A stretch of DNA of 64,000 bases from positions 75,497,474 through 75,561,473 of the forward strand of contig OU015528.1 in NCBI GenBank assembly GCA_907165065.1, written 5' to 3'. Positions 49,288 to 61,695 of the stretch are shown in pieces. Both the position numbers and the translations under genes were made by a program. The first letter of the stretch is position 1. Each line of letters begins with the position of its first letter. The notes under the pieces were generated by a model that made no database searches, was not told the DNA's origin, and worked only from the letters and a program-made list of their open reading frames with translations. This DNA comes from Caprimulgus europaeus (lineage: Eukaryota > Chordata > Aves > Caprimulgiformes > Caprimulgidae).

Positions 49288-52200
49288 CTTCAGAAGAGTT
49301 TGCTTTGTAGCCCATCTTGTGACATAATGCAGACATAAAAATAGTTGTTCTGTGTAACAACGCTGTGTGTCCTGTGAAATGCACAATTAGTCCCACTTAC
49401 CTTCCCTTTTCAGGAGACTTTAGAACAAAGATCAGCATGTGTATTACATGATACAAGGCAGTCAAAGCCACCTGTAAACAGTATGTGTATATATAGAAAA
49501 AAGGAGACATTCTGTTGCAGACCTCTGATGTGAGTATCCATAATGTTGTGTATTGCTTCGATAGTTTTATGTGCCATGTATTGGACATGGAAAGGAAGAC
49601 AGACCTAAGAGAACACCTAGTCAGTGTGTTTATTTTGGTTTCCAAGTGTGAAAATACTAAATTTTTGTCTAATAAAGCTATAGACTCCTACAACTCACTT
49701 CTGAGAAATTACACAGCCTAAGAATTGTTCCTATTTGGGAAGATTCACTTTTCCTTATACATCTGAGTACTGAAATGTTGTTGCAATCTGTTACTCACCA
49801 GTCTGAGTTCTATATTGTATGACAAAACAACTCCAATTGTACTAAAGCTTTTCTTTAGCTTTCCTTATCTGTCAACTTAATTCTTCCCTTTTCTTCTTAT
49901 ATCTTACCTGTGCATGATGACTCTTCATAAATATATTTCATGACACTTTTACTTTTGGTTTTTATGACTTATTAATGTTTTCCTGGATATTTCACTCAAA
50001 TTCCTTGTTCAAAGAACTTTCAAAACTATACAAATGACTGAATTATTTTGAAGGTATTCTTAAAAAAAAAAAAAAATTCTCCTGGTTAGCAGCAAGTATG
50101 TTTTCCTCATGGATTTAAACACTTAACATTGCATCACAAATGAAAAACTGAACACACAGCATCAATTTCTTGATGATTAAGTCAATGAGACCATGAAGAT
50201 AAGTGTTCTGTGAGAAACTTTTCCCCCAGACACCAAATATGATTTCAAAATACTTTTTGGCTAAAATGTGCATGCAGTGATACAAGGTGGTGCTATTGCA
50301 CTTAGTAGCACTTTGAGGAGAGCATGAGAAAATAATCACAAAATAGTTTGAGAAACTATTTTGCATAGGGACTGCACCAGAGGTTTTATGAGGTATCAAG
50401 TTTTTTAATAGTCATGTTACAGTGAGTTCAGTTATATAGCAATATTGAATTTAATTGACTTAAAAAAAAATAAATACTTGAACATATCACAGTTATTCCT
50501 GCAACATGTTTCAGGAGAAAGGACCCCAAAGTTCTTTCCAGTGCTCTAGCTAATTCTCTTTGGGGTATGAAAGACTCCAGCAAGTAGAGAGGGTTTTTAA
50601 GCAAGTGATGTGTTTTGAAATAGGAGGTATGAGACATTAAATTACAGCTTACAGAGAAATTTTGAATGTAACAGCTCTTCAGGCAAGTAAGATTTGTGGC
50701 AAAGGTTTTTATCCTGTTACGGTCAAATGTTGCCACTTTTTGGTTTTTTTCCAATGAAAAATTGAGTGTCAGGGGCTTATACAACTGGGAACATGAAGAA
50801 TTGAATTGATCCTCTGGAATTTACGGTTCTGGCATTATCCAACCTATCGAGATGGCTGATAATTGCACTAAAAATCTTCCATCCTCAACTGAAGCTGCAA
50901 ATGATAGAGGAGACTTTACATCTCTTAAATTTATTTAAGCCAAACTAGAAGGAGGAAAATGCTGTGATTTGAGCTGGCAGGGAATGTATTTGGGATTTGA
51001 ATACAAATGTAGGAAAAGAATAAATCTGATTAGTGACTTATGTGAGAAAGTCTTTCCTTGTGTTTATATTGAAGAAATATATCAAAGTAATGTTTAAAGG
51101 AGACTGATTTAAACAGCAGCAGTGGGTCTGTGACTGTAAGCTTGTTAAGTCTGAGACTTTTCAATTTATTTAAACTACCACTGCTACTCAAGGAGGCTAA
51201 TTACAACACATAGCTTAATGGTCAAAACCGTAGATCTGCATGTTTAATGTTCTGAAGCATCAGATATTTATGCATTTAAGATTAATATTTCTTTTAAGTT
51301 ATCTTGAAAAAGTAATGAAAACCTGTGTTAGAAGTTGTGGCAGATTTAAAGATGTGTAATCCATTCATCACTTATAATCTAATAAAGAAAAGCATTTTCA
51401 ATCATGTCCTTGTTCTTCAAAGTGAAGTCCCGTGGTCTTTGAGTTTATAGGCCTTATAATCCTCACCAGAAGTTGGTAATAGTCCAGATTGAAAGACAGG
51501 AAGAAGAATTCAGGCTGGTGCTGCAGATCACCACCAGGGAGGACCATGGGTAGAAGTCTTGAGTTCCAGTCAAATCTTTGAGCCTAATATTTCCTCCTAG
51601 TGAAATGTCTTTGAGGAGCCTTCTGCTAGGAAACCCAGCATGCCTTTATGTGGACGCTGCTCCTCATTGGAGTTAGGATTTGGTCCCAGCGTTTTGCAGC
51701 TCCCAAACCTGTAGACAACATCTTCAGACCTTTCTCTTAATGCTGTAACACCAAAGCTACTTGTCCGTGACATTCAGAGCCCTTGGGCCACTCTTAGATT
51801 GCCATGTGGGCTGCCCAGCCTGCAGGTAGGAGGCTGTGGTCTTTATGCCTGGGGCAAAGGCACATACCAGATGGAATAATTCTTGATTCCTGTCTGATTA
51901 AATGGGTGAATTTACCTAGTTTGGATCTTTCTTTATTGTGGACAGTAGAGTGCTAAGATTTTGTTTGTGCTAAGTGAGGCCTTATGTACATGAGTTCAGT
52001 TAAAAGCTGTCTCTGTGATCTAGTTTTGGGTATCAGGTATTGTGTGGTTCCAAGCTAATTACCTTTGTCAGTCTTATTCTTCTCTGTATCCTCTAGATGA
52101 ATATTAATTGGGCTATCAAAGGAAAGCCGTCATCTTAGGGCAGGAAGTGGCTACATGATGTTAATATTGTTTACTGCTTCGCGTTGTTACTTGGTGAAGT

Positions 52201-55072
52201 ACACAGGTAAAAATATTGGAAAATACAGGTTTGAATAGGCTAGGAACAGTGGAAGAAGATTCAACTTTAAAGAAATAAAGTATATATAACAAAATTAGAT
52301 TAGCTGGACTGGGGAAGGAAGGAGAATACTCATTATAAAGGAAAAAAAAAGACAGCACAGTAAAATTAAATTGATTAATAGATTTAAGTTGATTTTGTAT
52401 CTGATCCCACTTAACCCTTTTTAGAAAAAAATAGATGTATAAGGTGCTTCTGCATAGAAAACACATACACTAAATGGAAATGTATTTAATTAAAATATCT
52501 TTAGGGGTTGAGAGAGTTTGTTTGCCCTATGTCTTTCCCTCAGTCCTTGCAGGATAGCTTTGCATATTATCTGTGTGAGTACATGGGCGTAGTTAATGCA
52601 GTCTAGTTAATTGAGAGGAAGATCTCCAGGAACAGCTTCGTTCCAGTCCAGTGAGTTACTGAGCAGCCTGGGGCGATTCACTCAGCTTCTGCCCTGTTTT
52701 CCTGGCGCTCAGCTGCCAGCAGCATCTCAGGGAATAAAAATATGGGGTTGGCTTAATGTGCTCCTGTGGAATTTCAGTGCTTCGAATGTACAGGGATGTG
52801 GTATTAGTGCATAGCTCTGTAGCTAAAGAAATAACAAGGAACTTGGTCATAAATTTGCTGCTGGATTAATTTAGTGAGGGAGTCCGGTGTCTGCTTCTTA
52901 GCCGTGCCTTGGTAGATTGATGGGAACTTGCAAAATTAGCAAAGAACAATTTATTAAGAAATGGTGGCGATTCATCCTTACTTTGGGAGAAAACGAGATT
53001 TAATTAATCTTTTGTGTGATTGGCTTCCCTGCCAGATTAGCAAATGTGGAGGTAAGCTGTCAAGTGGTCCCAGTTGGGCAGAGGAGTAGCTGTGTCCGAT
53101 GTGAGTCCGTGGGGATGCGGAGCTGTCAGATCTGTGTCTTGCACGCTGCCGGTGGCACTGGGGGAAGAAGAGTCTTGTGTTTGCTGCCAGCTGCTTCTGT
53201 GATCGTGTGGGGCTCGTCTCGCTGGGCGAGACTGGTGCTTCTGGTGGAGAGAGACAGTGCCTGCAACTGAGGAGTGATCCCGAAACCTGGTGTGAGGAGA
53301 GAAGAAGGGGTTGCTAAAGGACTGAAAATTTTAAGTGATATTTGAAAGGCTTAGCAATCTTTGTACTTAAAACCAACCAAAACAACACAACAGCTCCAAG
53401 CAGATTATCACGTTGAATTTTTTTCTTCCACTTTGCTATTTTTTTTTTTTACTTCTGTTCAAATAAGCTTAATTTTGAGGCAATATTTGGCATACAAAGG
53501 GCTTACTTTCAGTTTGTTAATTTAGTTATATGGGAATGTGCACAACACTGATTTTATAGCGCTTACAACCTCATATAGCACTGAATATGAACTATTTCTA
53601 GTGTGTTAGACAGATGTTCTTTCAGGATTTTTTTGAGTTTTGATGTTGTTCTTCAAGAAAACTTTTAGATACTTGGAGAGCGCTTCTAAATGAACGGATT
53701 ATGCTTTTTGCAATGCTGTTCAAAAGCAACACTCTTGTGGTTTTTAAATGAATTTCCAAGCTGTGTGCTGGAAACCTTAACTTGTGCGTGTGGTCTCCAA
53801 AAAGGTGTTGATTGGAGCGAGCTTTTCCGTTAGATGAAGTAATTCAAATGTATTTCATTATTCAAATGTAACTTCTGAATCTGAAACTGCATCTTTTAAA
53901 TGAAATAAATGAGATCAAATATAATTGAAGCATTTTGCATCAGACTGTTCTTACACTGACAACAGCAGCAACTACTTTTTGTAGCCTTTCCCAGTGGTTT
54001 TTTTACCCTTGCACAGATTTGATACAGGTCTAAACTACTGGGTTTTATAATGTCCTAACTATAGAAAGCTGTACTGATGTGAGTAGGAATTTTTTCATAG
54101 TATCAAGACTCTGTAGGAATTTGGTTTTTTTACAGGGTTTCACATAGTGCCTGCTTTCTAGTCCCTTTTAAACAGGATTTTGTTGGGTGTGTTATTTATC
54201 TGATCTGTAGAGCAGAAAAAGGGAGCCTCGCTGCTTACAGATGAGCTGCTCTGTTTTCAGAAGCTGCAGATGATGCAGGTAAAGGAAGGCAGGCTCATTT
54301 GGTATCAAAGTGGTCCAGTTCCTTTTGATAAGAAAAACACAAGTTTCTTTGATAAGAAAACCAGAAGTTAGAGCCTCCAGAATGAAACTAAAATAATGGA
54401 AAGTCTGAAAATATCTCTCTTCAAAGGCTGCTTTTCAAGTTTTCAATTCATAACCTGCCTCTTTAGAGTTAGGCTAAGAAATGAAAGGAAAGAATTTTTT
54501 AATATTAATTAGATACCTAGTAATAAAAATGATTATTTTTTTTTACCACCCTCTCCCTGTTACTCACAGTGAGTTTTGTAGGGCTTTGAGAAAATGGAAG
54601 TTAACTCTCCTAAGTCAAGCAGAGTGTCAATGGCTTTCAACAGGGCACAGTAGTAAAGGAAGAACCTTTTATGGGGGTATTTCAGCTAAAAGTAGTATGG
54701 TCTGTTAAACAAAACAAAAAAATCACTTGGGTTTCAGTTCAGTTGCACAACACAGGCTGCTTTTACTAAAAGAAAAATAAACTTTCTGTTAAGTCCTTGA
54801 CTTTTTGAGGCTATGCAACTACCTTTGATTTAGAAGATTTAAGATTTTAATAATTCTGGTCCTGTACTTAAAATATTGGGAGTTTTACTGAGTTTAAAAA
54901 ATAAATTCCAAGGGTTTCTGTGTGTCATTGTCTTAGTTCTCTAAAGTTCAGAATTCTTGTTTATTTGTTACTACATATTGCTACTGTAAATGATTGCATG
55001 TAAGAATCTATACAGAAAATATTTTGTGCCAAAATTAACCAAGAGTAATATGAGCTTTGTCTTTGTTTTCAG
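49288..55072 (+). other. USP6NL intron 3, last segment, 5.8 kb
   Basis: No exon recognised before the acceptor TTTGTCTTTGTTTTCAG. A GC- and CpG-richer patch lies at 53031-53310. The rest is AT-rich with simple runs (14 A near 50062). Confidence 0.55.
53031..53310. promoter_or_regulatory. CpG-richer patch in intron 3, possible regulatory element
   Basis: About ten CpG dinucleotides in 280 bp, far above the surrounding intron, with a donor-like CCGAT|GTGAGT at about 53100. This could be an enhancer or minor alternative promoter giving an N-terminally shortened product, or simply a chance GC patch. No TATA box or coding start is convincing. Confidence 0.2.
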
Positions 55073-55112
55073 TCCAGAGGAGCTTCCTGTCCATGATGCA
55101 GCAATAGAAAAG
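55073..55112 (+). CDS. USP6NL: USP6NL coding exon 4 (40 nt)
   Basis: A very short exon. The first T completes His (CA|T) from exon 3, followed by PEELPVHDAAIEK and the donor AAG|GTGAGT. It corresponds to the HEEELP...QK stretch of mammalian USP6NL, where sequence is known to vary, so the substitutions (PEELPVHDAAIEK) are not surprising. The acceptor has a strong polypyrimidine tract. Ends in phase 0. Confidence 0.92.
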
Positions 55113-55360
55113 GTGAGTCCAGTGTCTTCCAGCTTTTAAACTAGGAAATAAACGGTTACAGATACAGAACTTTTTAAATATAAGTGATTGTGAAATGAGG
55201 AGATGAAGCATTTTAGTGGTTTGCATTCCCAAAGAACCGTGTTCTAATTCCCATAAGGACTGGGGTCCTTGGGGCCGTGTTAACTCCCCCACAGATCCCG
55301 GGGGGCCCATGCGATCTTACATTTACTGGTTGCAATGAGACATGAGTTTTCCTCACCCAT

Positions 55361-55385
55361 TATATGACCTCATAAAGGTCATATA
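55361..55385. repeat. Perfect 10-bp inverted repeat containing everted AGGTCA half-sites
   Basis: TATATGACCT, spacer CATAA, AGGTCATATA. The arms hold TGACCT and AGGTCA, nuclear-receptor half-sites in everted order with a five-base gap, 250 bp after coding exon 4. It may be a receptor site or only a hairpin. Confidence 0.9.
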
Positions 55386-58067
55386 CTTGAGATACATATA
55401 CTACTTGAGATCTCACCTGGCTCTGCCCTGAAAGAGCTGTTGTCCCTGTGTCATGAGCTGTCATCAGCTGTGCTGGATGGATGGGTTGTCCAAGGCAGGT
55501 GGTGGCTTTGATGCTGAGGTGCACGTTTCCATCCCCTGAGGAGCGCAGCGTGCTTTTTTAGTTTGGCAAATGGTGACAAATATCCTGGCTGCCACTGAAA
55601 CGTGTAACGCTGAGTTGATGAGCCAGGTGTGCTCTGGACGTGCAGGGTCTGTCAGCAGCTGGTGCTGGCCCTAGTTCAGAAATCCTTCTGCTGCTGGAGG
55701 AGGATACTGGAGGAGAAGTTTGGGAACTGGTGTTTTGGGAATGTGGAAAGCTTTTATTAAATTCATTGGGAAATGAATTTCTACTTCTCTGGGCCTAGTT
55801 ACTGTTTGTATTTCCCCATGGCCTGTCAGGCTGGTTGTTATCTCCAAGATCAGATCAGATCCTTCTTGTTTGTCCATATTGATCTTCTGTATCATCAGAA
55901 AACTCAGGATAAAATATTTAAAGCTGTAAGTTTAAAGTTAGTCCTCTTGGCTGCACAACTCAGTAGAGTGCGTGGAAAAGGGGTGGAATGACTTGTTCTA
56001 AGGCAGCTTAACTCCCTGAATGTTGGGAGCAGCAGTGCTTCTGAAAATGAATTACTTGGAGCTTCAGGATGGGGCTGGTGAGAAACACTTCTCGTAAAAT
56101 AAGGGAACGTCTGAGTCTCTCTTGTTTTATGTTGGTTCATGTGTGTTTCTGCGTATGCAGCCTGAAATAGTTGCATTTTCCTGCCATATTTCATTACATT
56201 TAATAACATGGTGAGTGTATATATAATTTCATTTCCATCAGAAGAACACAGCAGGGTGGTGAGTCTTCGAGCATAAATATTAGACAGCTTGCAATTATTG
56301 TGGTATATGTGTTCTGAAACTCTGATTCACTGTGGCTTTGTAGTCAGCCTTAAATTATTGGGAGAAAATAGTGTCTCAGTTCTCTGTCCTGTATTGTATT
56401 CATGCTGCCTCAGACAAAATGTCAGCATAGAAACTGTATTTATTGAATCAATATTAAATTGCAAATCCAGTGTCTTTTTATAATCCTACAGTAATGCTCC
56501 TGTATTAGACTCCTGGTTATACTCCTGATGATATCCTGACCTCTGCTGGTTTGAGGTTTATCTGTCTTCTGTCAGCAATGTTTGAATCTTTACAATTTTT
56601 AAGATACCATTCATAGGAAAATTAATGTGTCATGTTAATGTAGGCTAAGACTAAAAGCTTTCTGTGCAATATCTTTTTAAGTCACTCACTTGGCAGTATT
56701 TATGGTTTCCTTTTGCCTTACTTGTGAACTTAAAAAAAATATTCCTAAGTCATATTTTCATTTTGTTTGCAACTTATGTAAAGGGTTGTGTATCCTTGTG
56801 AATTTTGAATGTCTATTCTTCATATACATACTAGAGTAAGCTGGGTTTTCTGTGTGTGTATTTATGTGCATAATACTTTTTACAATAGGCATTATTACTG
56901 TGAATGCAGACTAATTTTGATGCTCTGTTACCTTGTTGGGCGTTTGGTAACTTAAATGCATTGAATCATTGTTCTACATTATGAACTACTTAACCTTCAG
57001 CTGAATCATCCAGCACATCTAAGATAAAACTAGGGGAAGAAAGATCATCTAGAGGAGAAAAGTAGACAGAGAACTGACCTCAGGAAATCTGGAGTCTGTG
57101 ACTCTTGTTTTTGAAGTGCTATGAAATGTTTAGTAAGTCATTTTCAGTTTGTTTGGTTTTGTCTTTGGTTTACTTGATGATAAATTCTCCAGGGAACAGT
57201 TCAACACGTTCTGGTTCTGTCTGAGGCTTCTGCTAAAGCATTACTTTAAGCCTCAGCTCTAGTGCACTTGCTTTCCAGGAAGGTAGAGTGCTGCACAGAA
57301 GATGGATGCTTGCCAACTTATCTTCATGCTTTTTTGCTTTCAGTAGTGTATTATTTACTGGCATGAGAGTAAGAAACATTCTCTGCTTCATTTAGGGAAT
57401 CTGTTATTCCCAATGGCAAAAGTGCTTCAAAGTGTAAAATGTACTCAGAAGACAGATAAACGGATTTATTTATTTATTTGGTGTCAGCTCCATGGAAGTT
57501 GCCTCTGCTCTGCAATGAGCTGTGTCAGATCTACCCGTGTTTTCAGCGTTGCAGCTGTTAGACATGAAAGTGAACGTAATTCAGACTGGGGGCAAAAAGT
57601 AGCTGAAAGTTTTCAACAACTGAACACAGAAATAATTGCTATTTTGACTACAGTAGCATCACTTGAGAACTGGGATAAATTGACACAGAAGACATAAAAG
57701 CTTGAACAAGCGTGTAATTGAAGTGAGCTTCTGGCTCCAAAGACCAGAAATCTGGAAAGTAGATCAAACGTACAAACAAAAAGACTGTGGGAGCAGATAG
57801 GGTTTTATTTTTCACACCAATTATCTGAACAACCTGTTGAGGGCAGAGACCTTTCCTGATGTGATAGCAATGTTACTCCTGCAATCTAAACTATATCTAG
57901 AGAACATCTGCTTTAAGAAATGTTAAAAAAAGCTTATTTCTTAAAGTGTTTGTGAGTGTGGAGGAGAATCAAAAACAGTGTTGTGAAGCCTATGAAATCT
58001 GGGGAGCAGTAGTTTTTCTACAGTTCTCCTCTAACCAAACTGTTAAGAAAAGTGTTTTAAATAATTT

Positions 58068-58120
58068 AAAAAAAAAAACCCAAACAACAAAAAACCACCC
58101 AAACCAAAACCAAAACCCAA
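58068..58120. repeat. A/C-only low-complexity tract
   Basis: An A-run then CCCAAACAACAAAAAACCAC and CCAAACCAAAACCAAAACCC, without G or T across roughly 53 bp. Confidence 0.9.
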
Positions 58121-59974
58121 GTGGTTGTGATATTACCAAATACAGCATGGAACCTGAACAAGAGTGTGGGCAGTTGATTACAACATGACTAGTTAGGTAA
58201 GTTAAAGTTGAAAGAGTAAAGGCACTTCTTTCCCTGTAACTTTCTTATGTCAGGCTTACTACATTAGTTGGATTCAAATAAAAAATACTTAAAAAAACCA
58301 AAAGCCAGCTTGCTTACAGGATGCTTCACAGGCTGAGTCGTGATTGGAGTGGAGCTGAACAGTCACCTTCTTCCAGTGCAAGGCTTTGGGCTCCTGGATT
58401 AAAGATGTCCTTTGCCCATTTTTTTGCATTGATAGCTGAGAAAGAATGCACAAATTCTGATGAATAAAAACTAGAAGTAAAATTAGAATTCTATTGAGAC
58501 AATAAGCAATAATTTTCTTTTATACTTTTCCTCCACATTTCAGATGGAGTTAATGAAAGTATTAATAAGTTTTCAGTATCCTGCAGAGCTTTGAAATTAA
58601 GCTCTTACATTGTTACCAGGTTGCACCACTAACCATGTGAAACAGAATATCCTTCCTGTCTTTATTAAGGCCTGGGTTTGAAGTTGGAGGTAGAGGGGCT
58701 CTCCTTTACAAAACCCCTAAATATTTGTATTCATCTTCAAAGAGAAAGCAGTAGCCACACACAGACATTTTTCTGCTTTAGCTTTTCCAGAGTTGATCCT
58801 CAGCTCCAAAGCATTTTGAAAGAGTCAAAATAGTGTAGTAAAAAAATTTTAATAAAAGACAGTTAATAACTGTTAATAACTTTGTAGTATAATCAGAGAC
58901 ACCTTGCCTACTTTACAGCATGTAAAACTGGGCTATAGAAATACACACTAAAATCTTATCATTGAAGCCAACAAAATACAGATTTTTGGCTGTGAAATAG
59001 CCAAAGTGCCTTGAAATTCTAGGCACTAAAATAGCTAAATCCAAGTGCTTGTATGGTTCCCAAATTCAGAAAGTTGATGGCCACTGTAGCAAGGTTTTCA
59101 TAGGCAGAGTAGCAATCCTTAGGGCGCTAAGGTTGTCCCGTGCTTTTAAAGCTGTACATAAAATAAATAATGTGTGCAATGAATATATTTATTGTGTTAC
59201 ATATTATAATACTTAAAGTAACTATTTATTTTGAGCAGATGGGGTTTGTTTTGTTTTGAATTCTCATTTTATCACCTTGTTACTGAAATATTCCTGTCAA
59301 TAATATAATTTAAGCAAGTAGATCTTACCTTTGGAAGAAATCCTTGATGTTGAGATATAGGGCCATTTAGGTAAAAATGTACCAAGCCAAGGATGAGAAT
59401 TATAACAAGACTTTCTAGCTTTTAATGTCCAGAAATAGAGCTTATTCCCTCTTCTGCTACTGCACAGTCACTCTTGCATGCACTTGATTTTGTTTATGTA
59501 CTTTGTGCCTTTTTAACTTTGTACCTTTTAAGAAAGGATGATTTGTGTGATCACTGGAAAACAGTAGCTAATTATGTTTATGTCTGGGTAAAGAAGATCA
59601 TAATTTCAGAGTCAACTTTTAAGAAGCTTGCCACAGAAATTATTTGCCTGAAAATTTACTGAGCATAAAAAGAAATTGAAGTTTTTCTGTATTTGCCAAA
59701 AATGTGTGGAGAAGAAACTTTTAATAAGTCTCGTTCTTAAACTCCTCTTAGGAATACAATTCTGTACATAGTGCTGAAAATAGGGGTTTCTGCTTGGTTA
59801 GCTGTCTTTTTTTTTAATGTTTTAAGTGAACTGAAGTTACTCTTTGCTGTTCTTAGATGACTGGATTAAAAGTTGATGATGCTGTGTTAAGCTTTCTCAG
59901 TATTTTTAGAAAAACAGAAATAATTTTAAATGTATTAATTTTGAAAAGATTAAAAAATTTTAATTTCTTTTCAG

Positions 59975-60055
59975 CAAAAGCACCTTGAAATTGAAAGAAC
60001 TACAAAATGGCTTAAGATGCTGAAAAGCTGGGAAAAATACAAGAATAGTGAAAAG
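59975..60055 (+). CDS. USP6NL: USP6NL coding exon 5 (81 nt)
   Basis: The acceptor TTTCTTTTCAG precedes an in-phase 27-codon exon: [20 protein letters not shown], then KYKNSEK, and the donor AAG|GTAAAG. This matches the segment just before the TBC domain of USP6NL, the best conserved part in this window. The next exon of the family begins with the RIYKGIPLQLRGEVW-type start of the TBC domain. I do not find it before 64000, so the arginine- and glutamine-finger catalytic motifs are outside the window. Confidence 0.95.
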
Positions 60056-61695
60056 GTAAAGTAATGCATGCTTTTTTCATTAGCAGTCACTTCTGAATGA
60101 ATGTATAACCTTAAATTAGATTGTATCTGAGATCTGGAAAAAACCCCTCACAGAAAGAAAAAGACTTTTTATTTTTCCAAAATGCAGTGATACATAATAA
60201 TGCAATAATGATAATAACAACCCAACAAAACTGGTGGTCAAATGCAAGGAATTTCTAAGAGCAGTATTGCGTGGGCTCTCTATCATATTCGTAGTAGTAA
60301 CTGTGTGCTGCTCTGATTCGTGCTCTCACTGTGGGACTGGAACTAGGATCACCCATCACACTATTCACGTCGGCAAAATAACCTGTGGAGCAGATGAAGC
60401 ATCAGACTTGCTTGTCTTAAAAGTTGTGTTTGATTTAGGCTTTGAGAATGTGAAGGAGGAAACAGAGAAATCTTTATAAAGTTGAGTAGAGGGGACACCT
60501 CTAAGTGGGTATAGCTGAATTCTTTAGGCATCATAAATCCCCTCTCAAGGGTTAATATTTAAATTTAATTTAGTCTTTTGAGTTACTGGTGACATCTTAC
60601 CAAGATCTCTGAGGATTTTTTTTATTATTAATCTTCTTCTCTTCTATGGTTTCCTTTTTTTTTTGTCCTTTTTTTTTTTCCCTTTTCTTTAGCCCAGGTT
60701 TGCTGAAGGCCCTAGGATAGCTTAGATAACAGTCATGGATCAGTGAAAACCGCATTGAATAACTCTCCAAGGAAACTGATTAGTCATAACATGGGGCATG
60801 TAGTTTGATGTTTAAATTATCACGTGTGCCAGCACAGATATCTTAGGATATCCCAAGATAGCTGGTTGCTTTGTTAAAAGGAGAGTTGCACTAAGTAAGT
60901 TAGAAGGTAAAAAGTATAGAAGGCCGTTCAGTGCCCTGTTCCCCTTGGGATAAGTCTGGTTTTTCTGTGAATAATATGCAATGTAGCGTTCATAATCTTC
61001 AAGCAAAGTGAATTTTTTTGATGGTATGAATGGGATCTACTTTTGAATAGAATACTTTATACCTTGATGGGCTTTTTTTTTATTTTGGAATCAATATGTG
61101 GAAGAACTGAAAACTCTTGGCACCTATTTAACAGTGCCCAGCAGTGCTACAACATTTCTTGACTTAAACTAAAGCAAACAAAAAAAAAGAGTAAAATTAT
61201 TTTCTATGTGAAGCTAAAGGTGAATCTTGAGGAAGTGCCTTGCCCATTAATAATCTTTAAATTGCTTTTGGGATTTTTAGTTACAGAATTATTTTTATCC
61301 TACTCAGACCACAAGTAAGTGGTCTAGGGGTAATGACAGAAAGCGGGTTATGCTAGGTATGCCATTAAGTGCTTTTACTTGCTTTAAAAGCTAGGTGGGG
61401 ATTTTCATGTGAATAGTTTATTTGCTGGAATTGTAGTCCTGGCCATCTTAAAACTATCGAAGAATTTCAGCTGGGAAAAAACTTGCTGGAGAGGTGATAT
61501 TCCCAACACTGTTTTCTGGGGAGGCTTTCATAACTGTTCTTGTGGCCACTTGGTGGATAATGCACAGAGTATGAGGTTACCAAATTCATATTCCCTCTTC
61601 TCCTCAATAAGGCTTAAAACTTGCATTTGCTACTGGGGATTCTGTTGGTATTTTCTGATTCTGCTAATCCACCTGTCATTTGCTGAGGATTAGAG
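60056..61695 (+). other. USP6NL intron 5, first segment
   Basis: Begins GTAAAG. Contains a long pyrimidine tract at about 60636-60692 that ends in CTTTAG. It looks like an acceptor, but the frame after it reaches a stop within 11 codons. Also holds a 22-bp imperfect palindrome at 60839-60860. Confidence 0.6.

Larger units (their letters stand above)
55113..59974 (+). other. USP6NL intron 4 (4.9 kb)
   Basis: Starts GTGAGTCC and ends TTAATTTCTTTTCAG. Holds the hairpin at 55361-55385, an ATTT microsatellite at about 57465-57480, an A/C tract at 58068-58120 and a 10-bp direct duplication at 58861-58880 (GTTAATAAC twice). No mobile element or other exon seen. Confidence 0.7.

Noticed and set aside
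60636..60692. Long pyrimidine tract ending in CTTTAG as a possible next USP6NL exon boundary
   Set aside because: The phase-0 frame after it hits a stop within 11 codons and does not resemble the start of the TBC domain.
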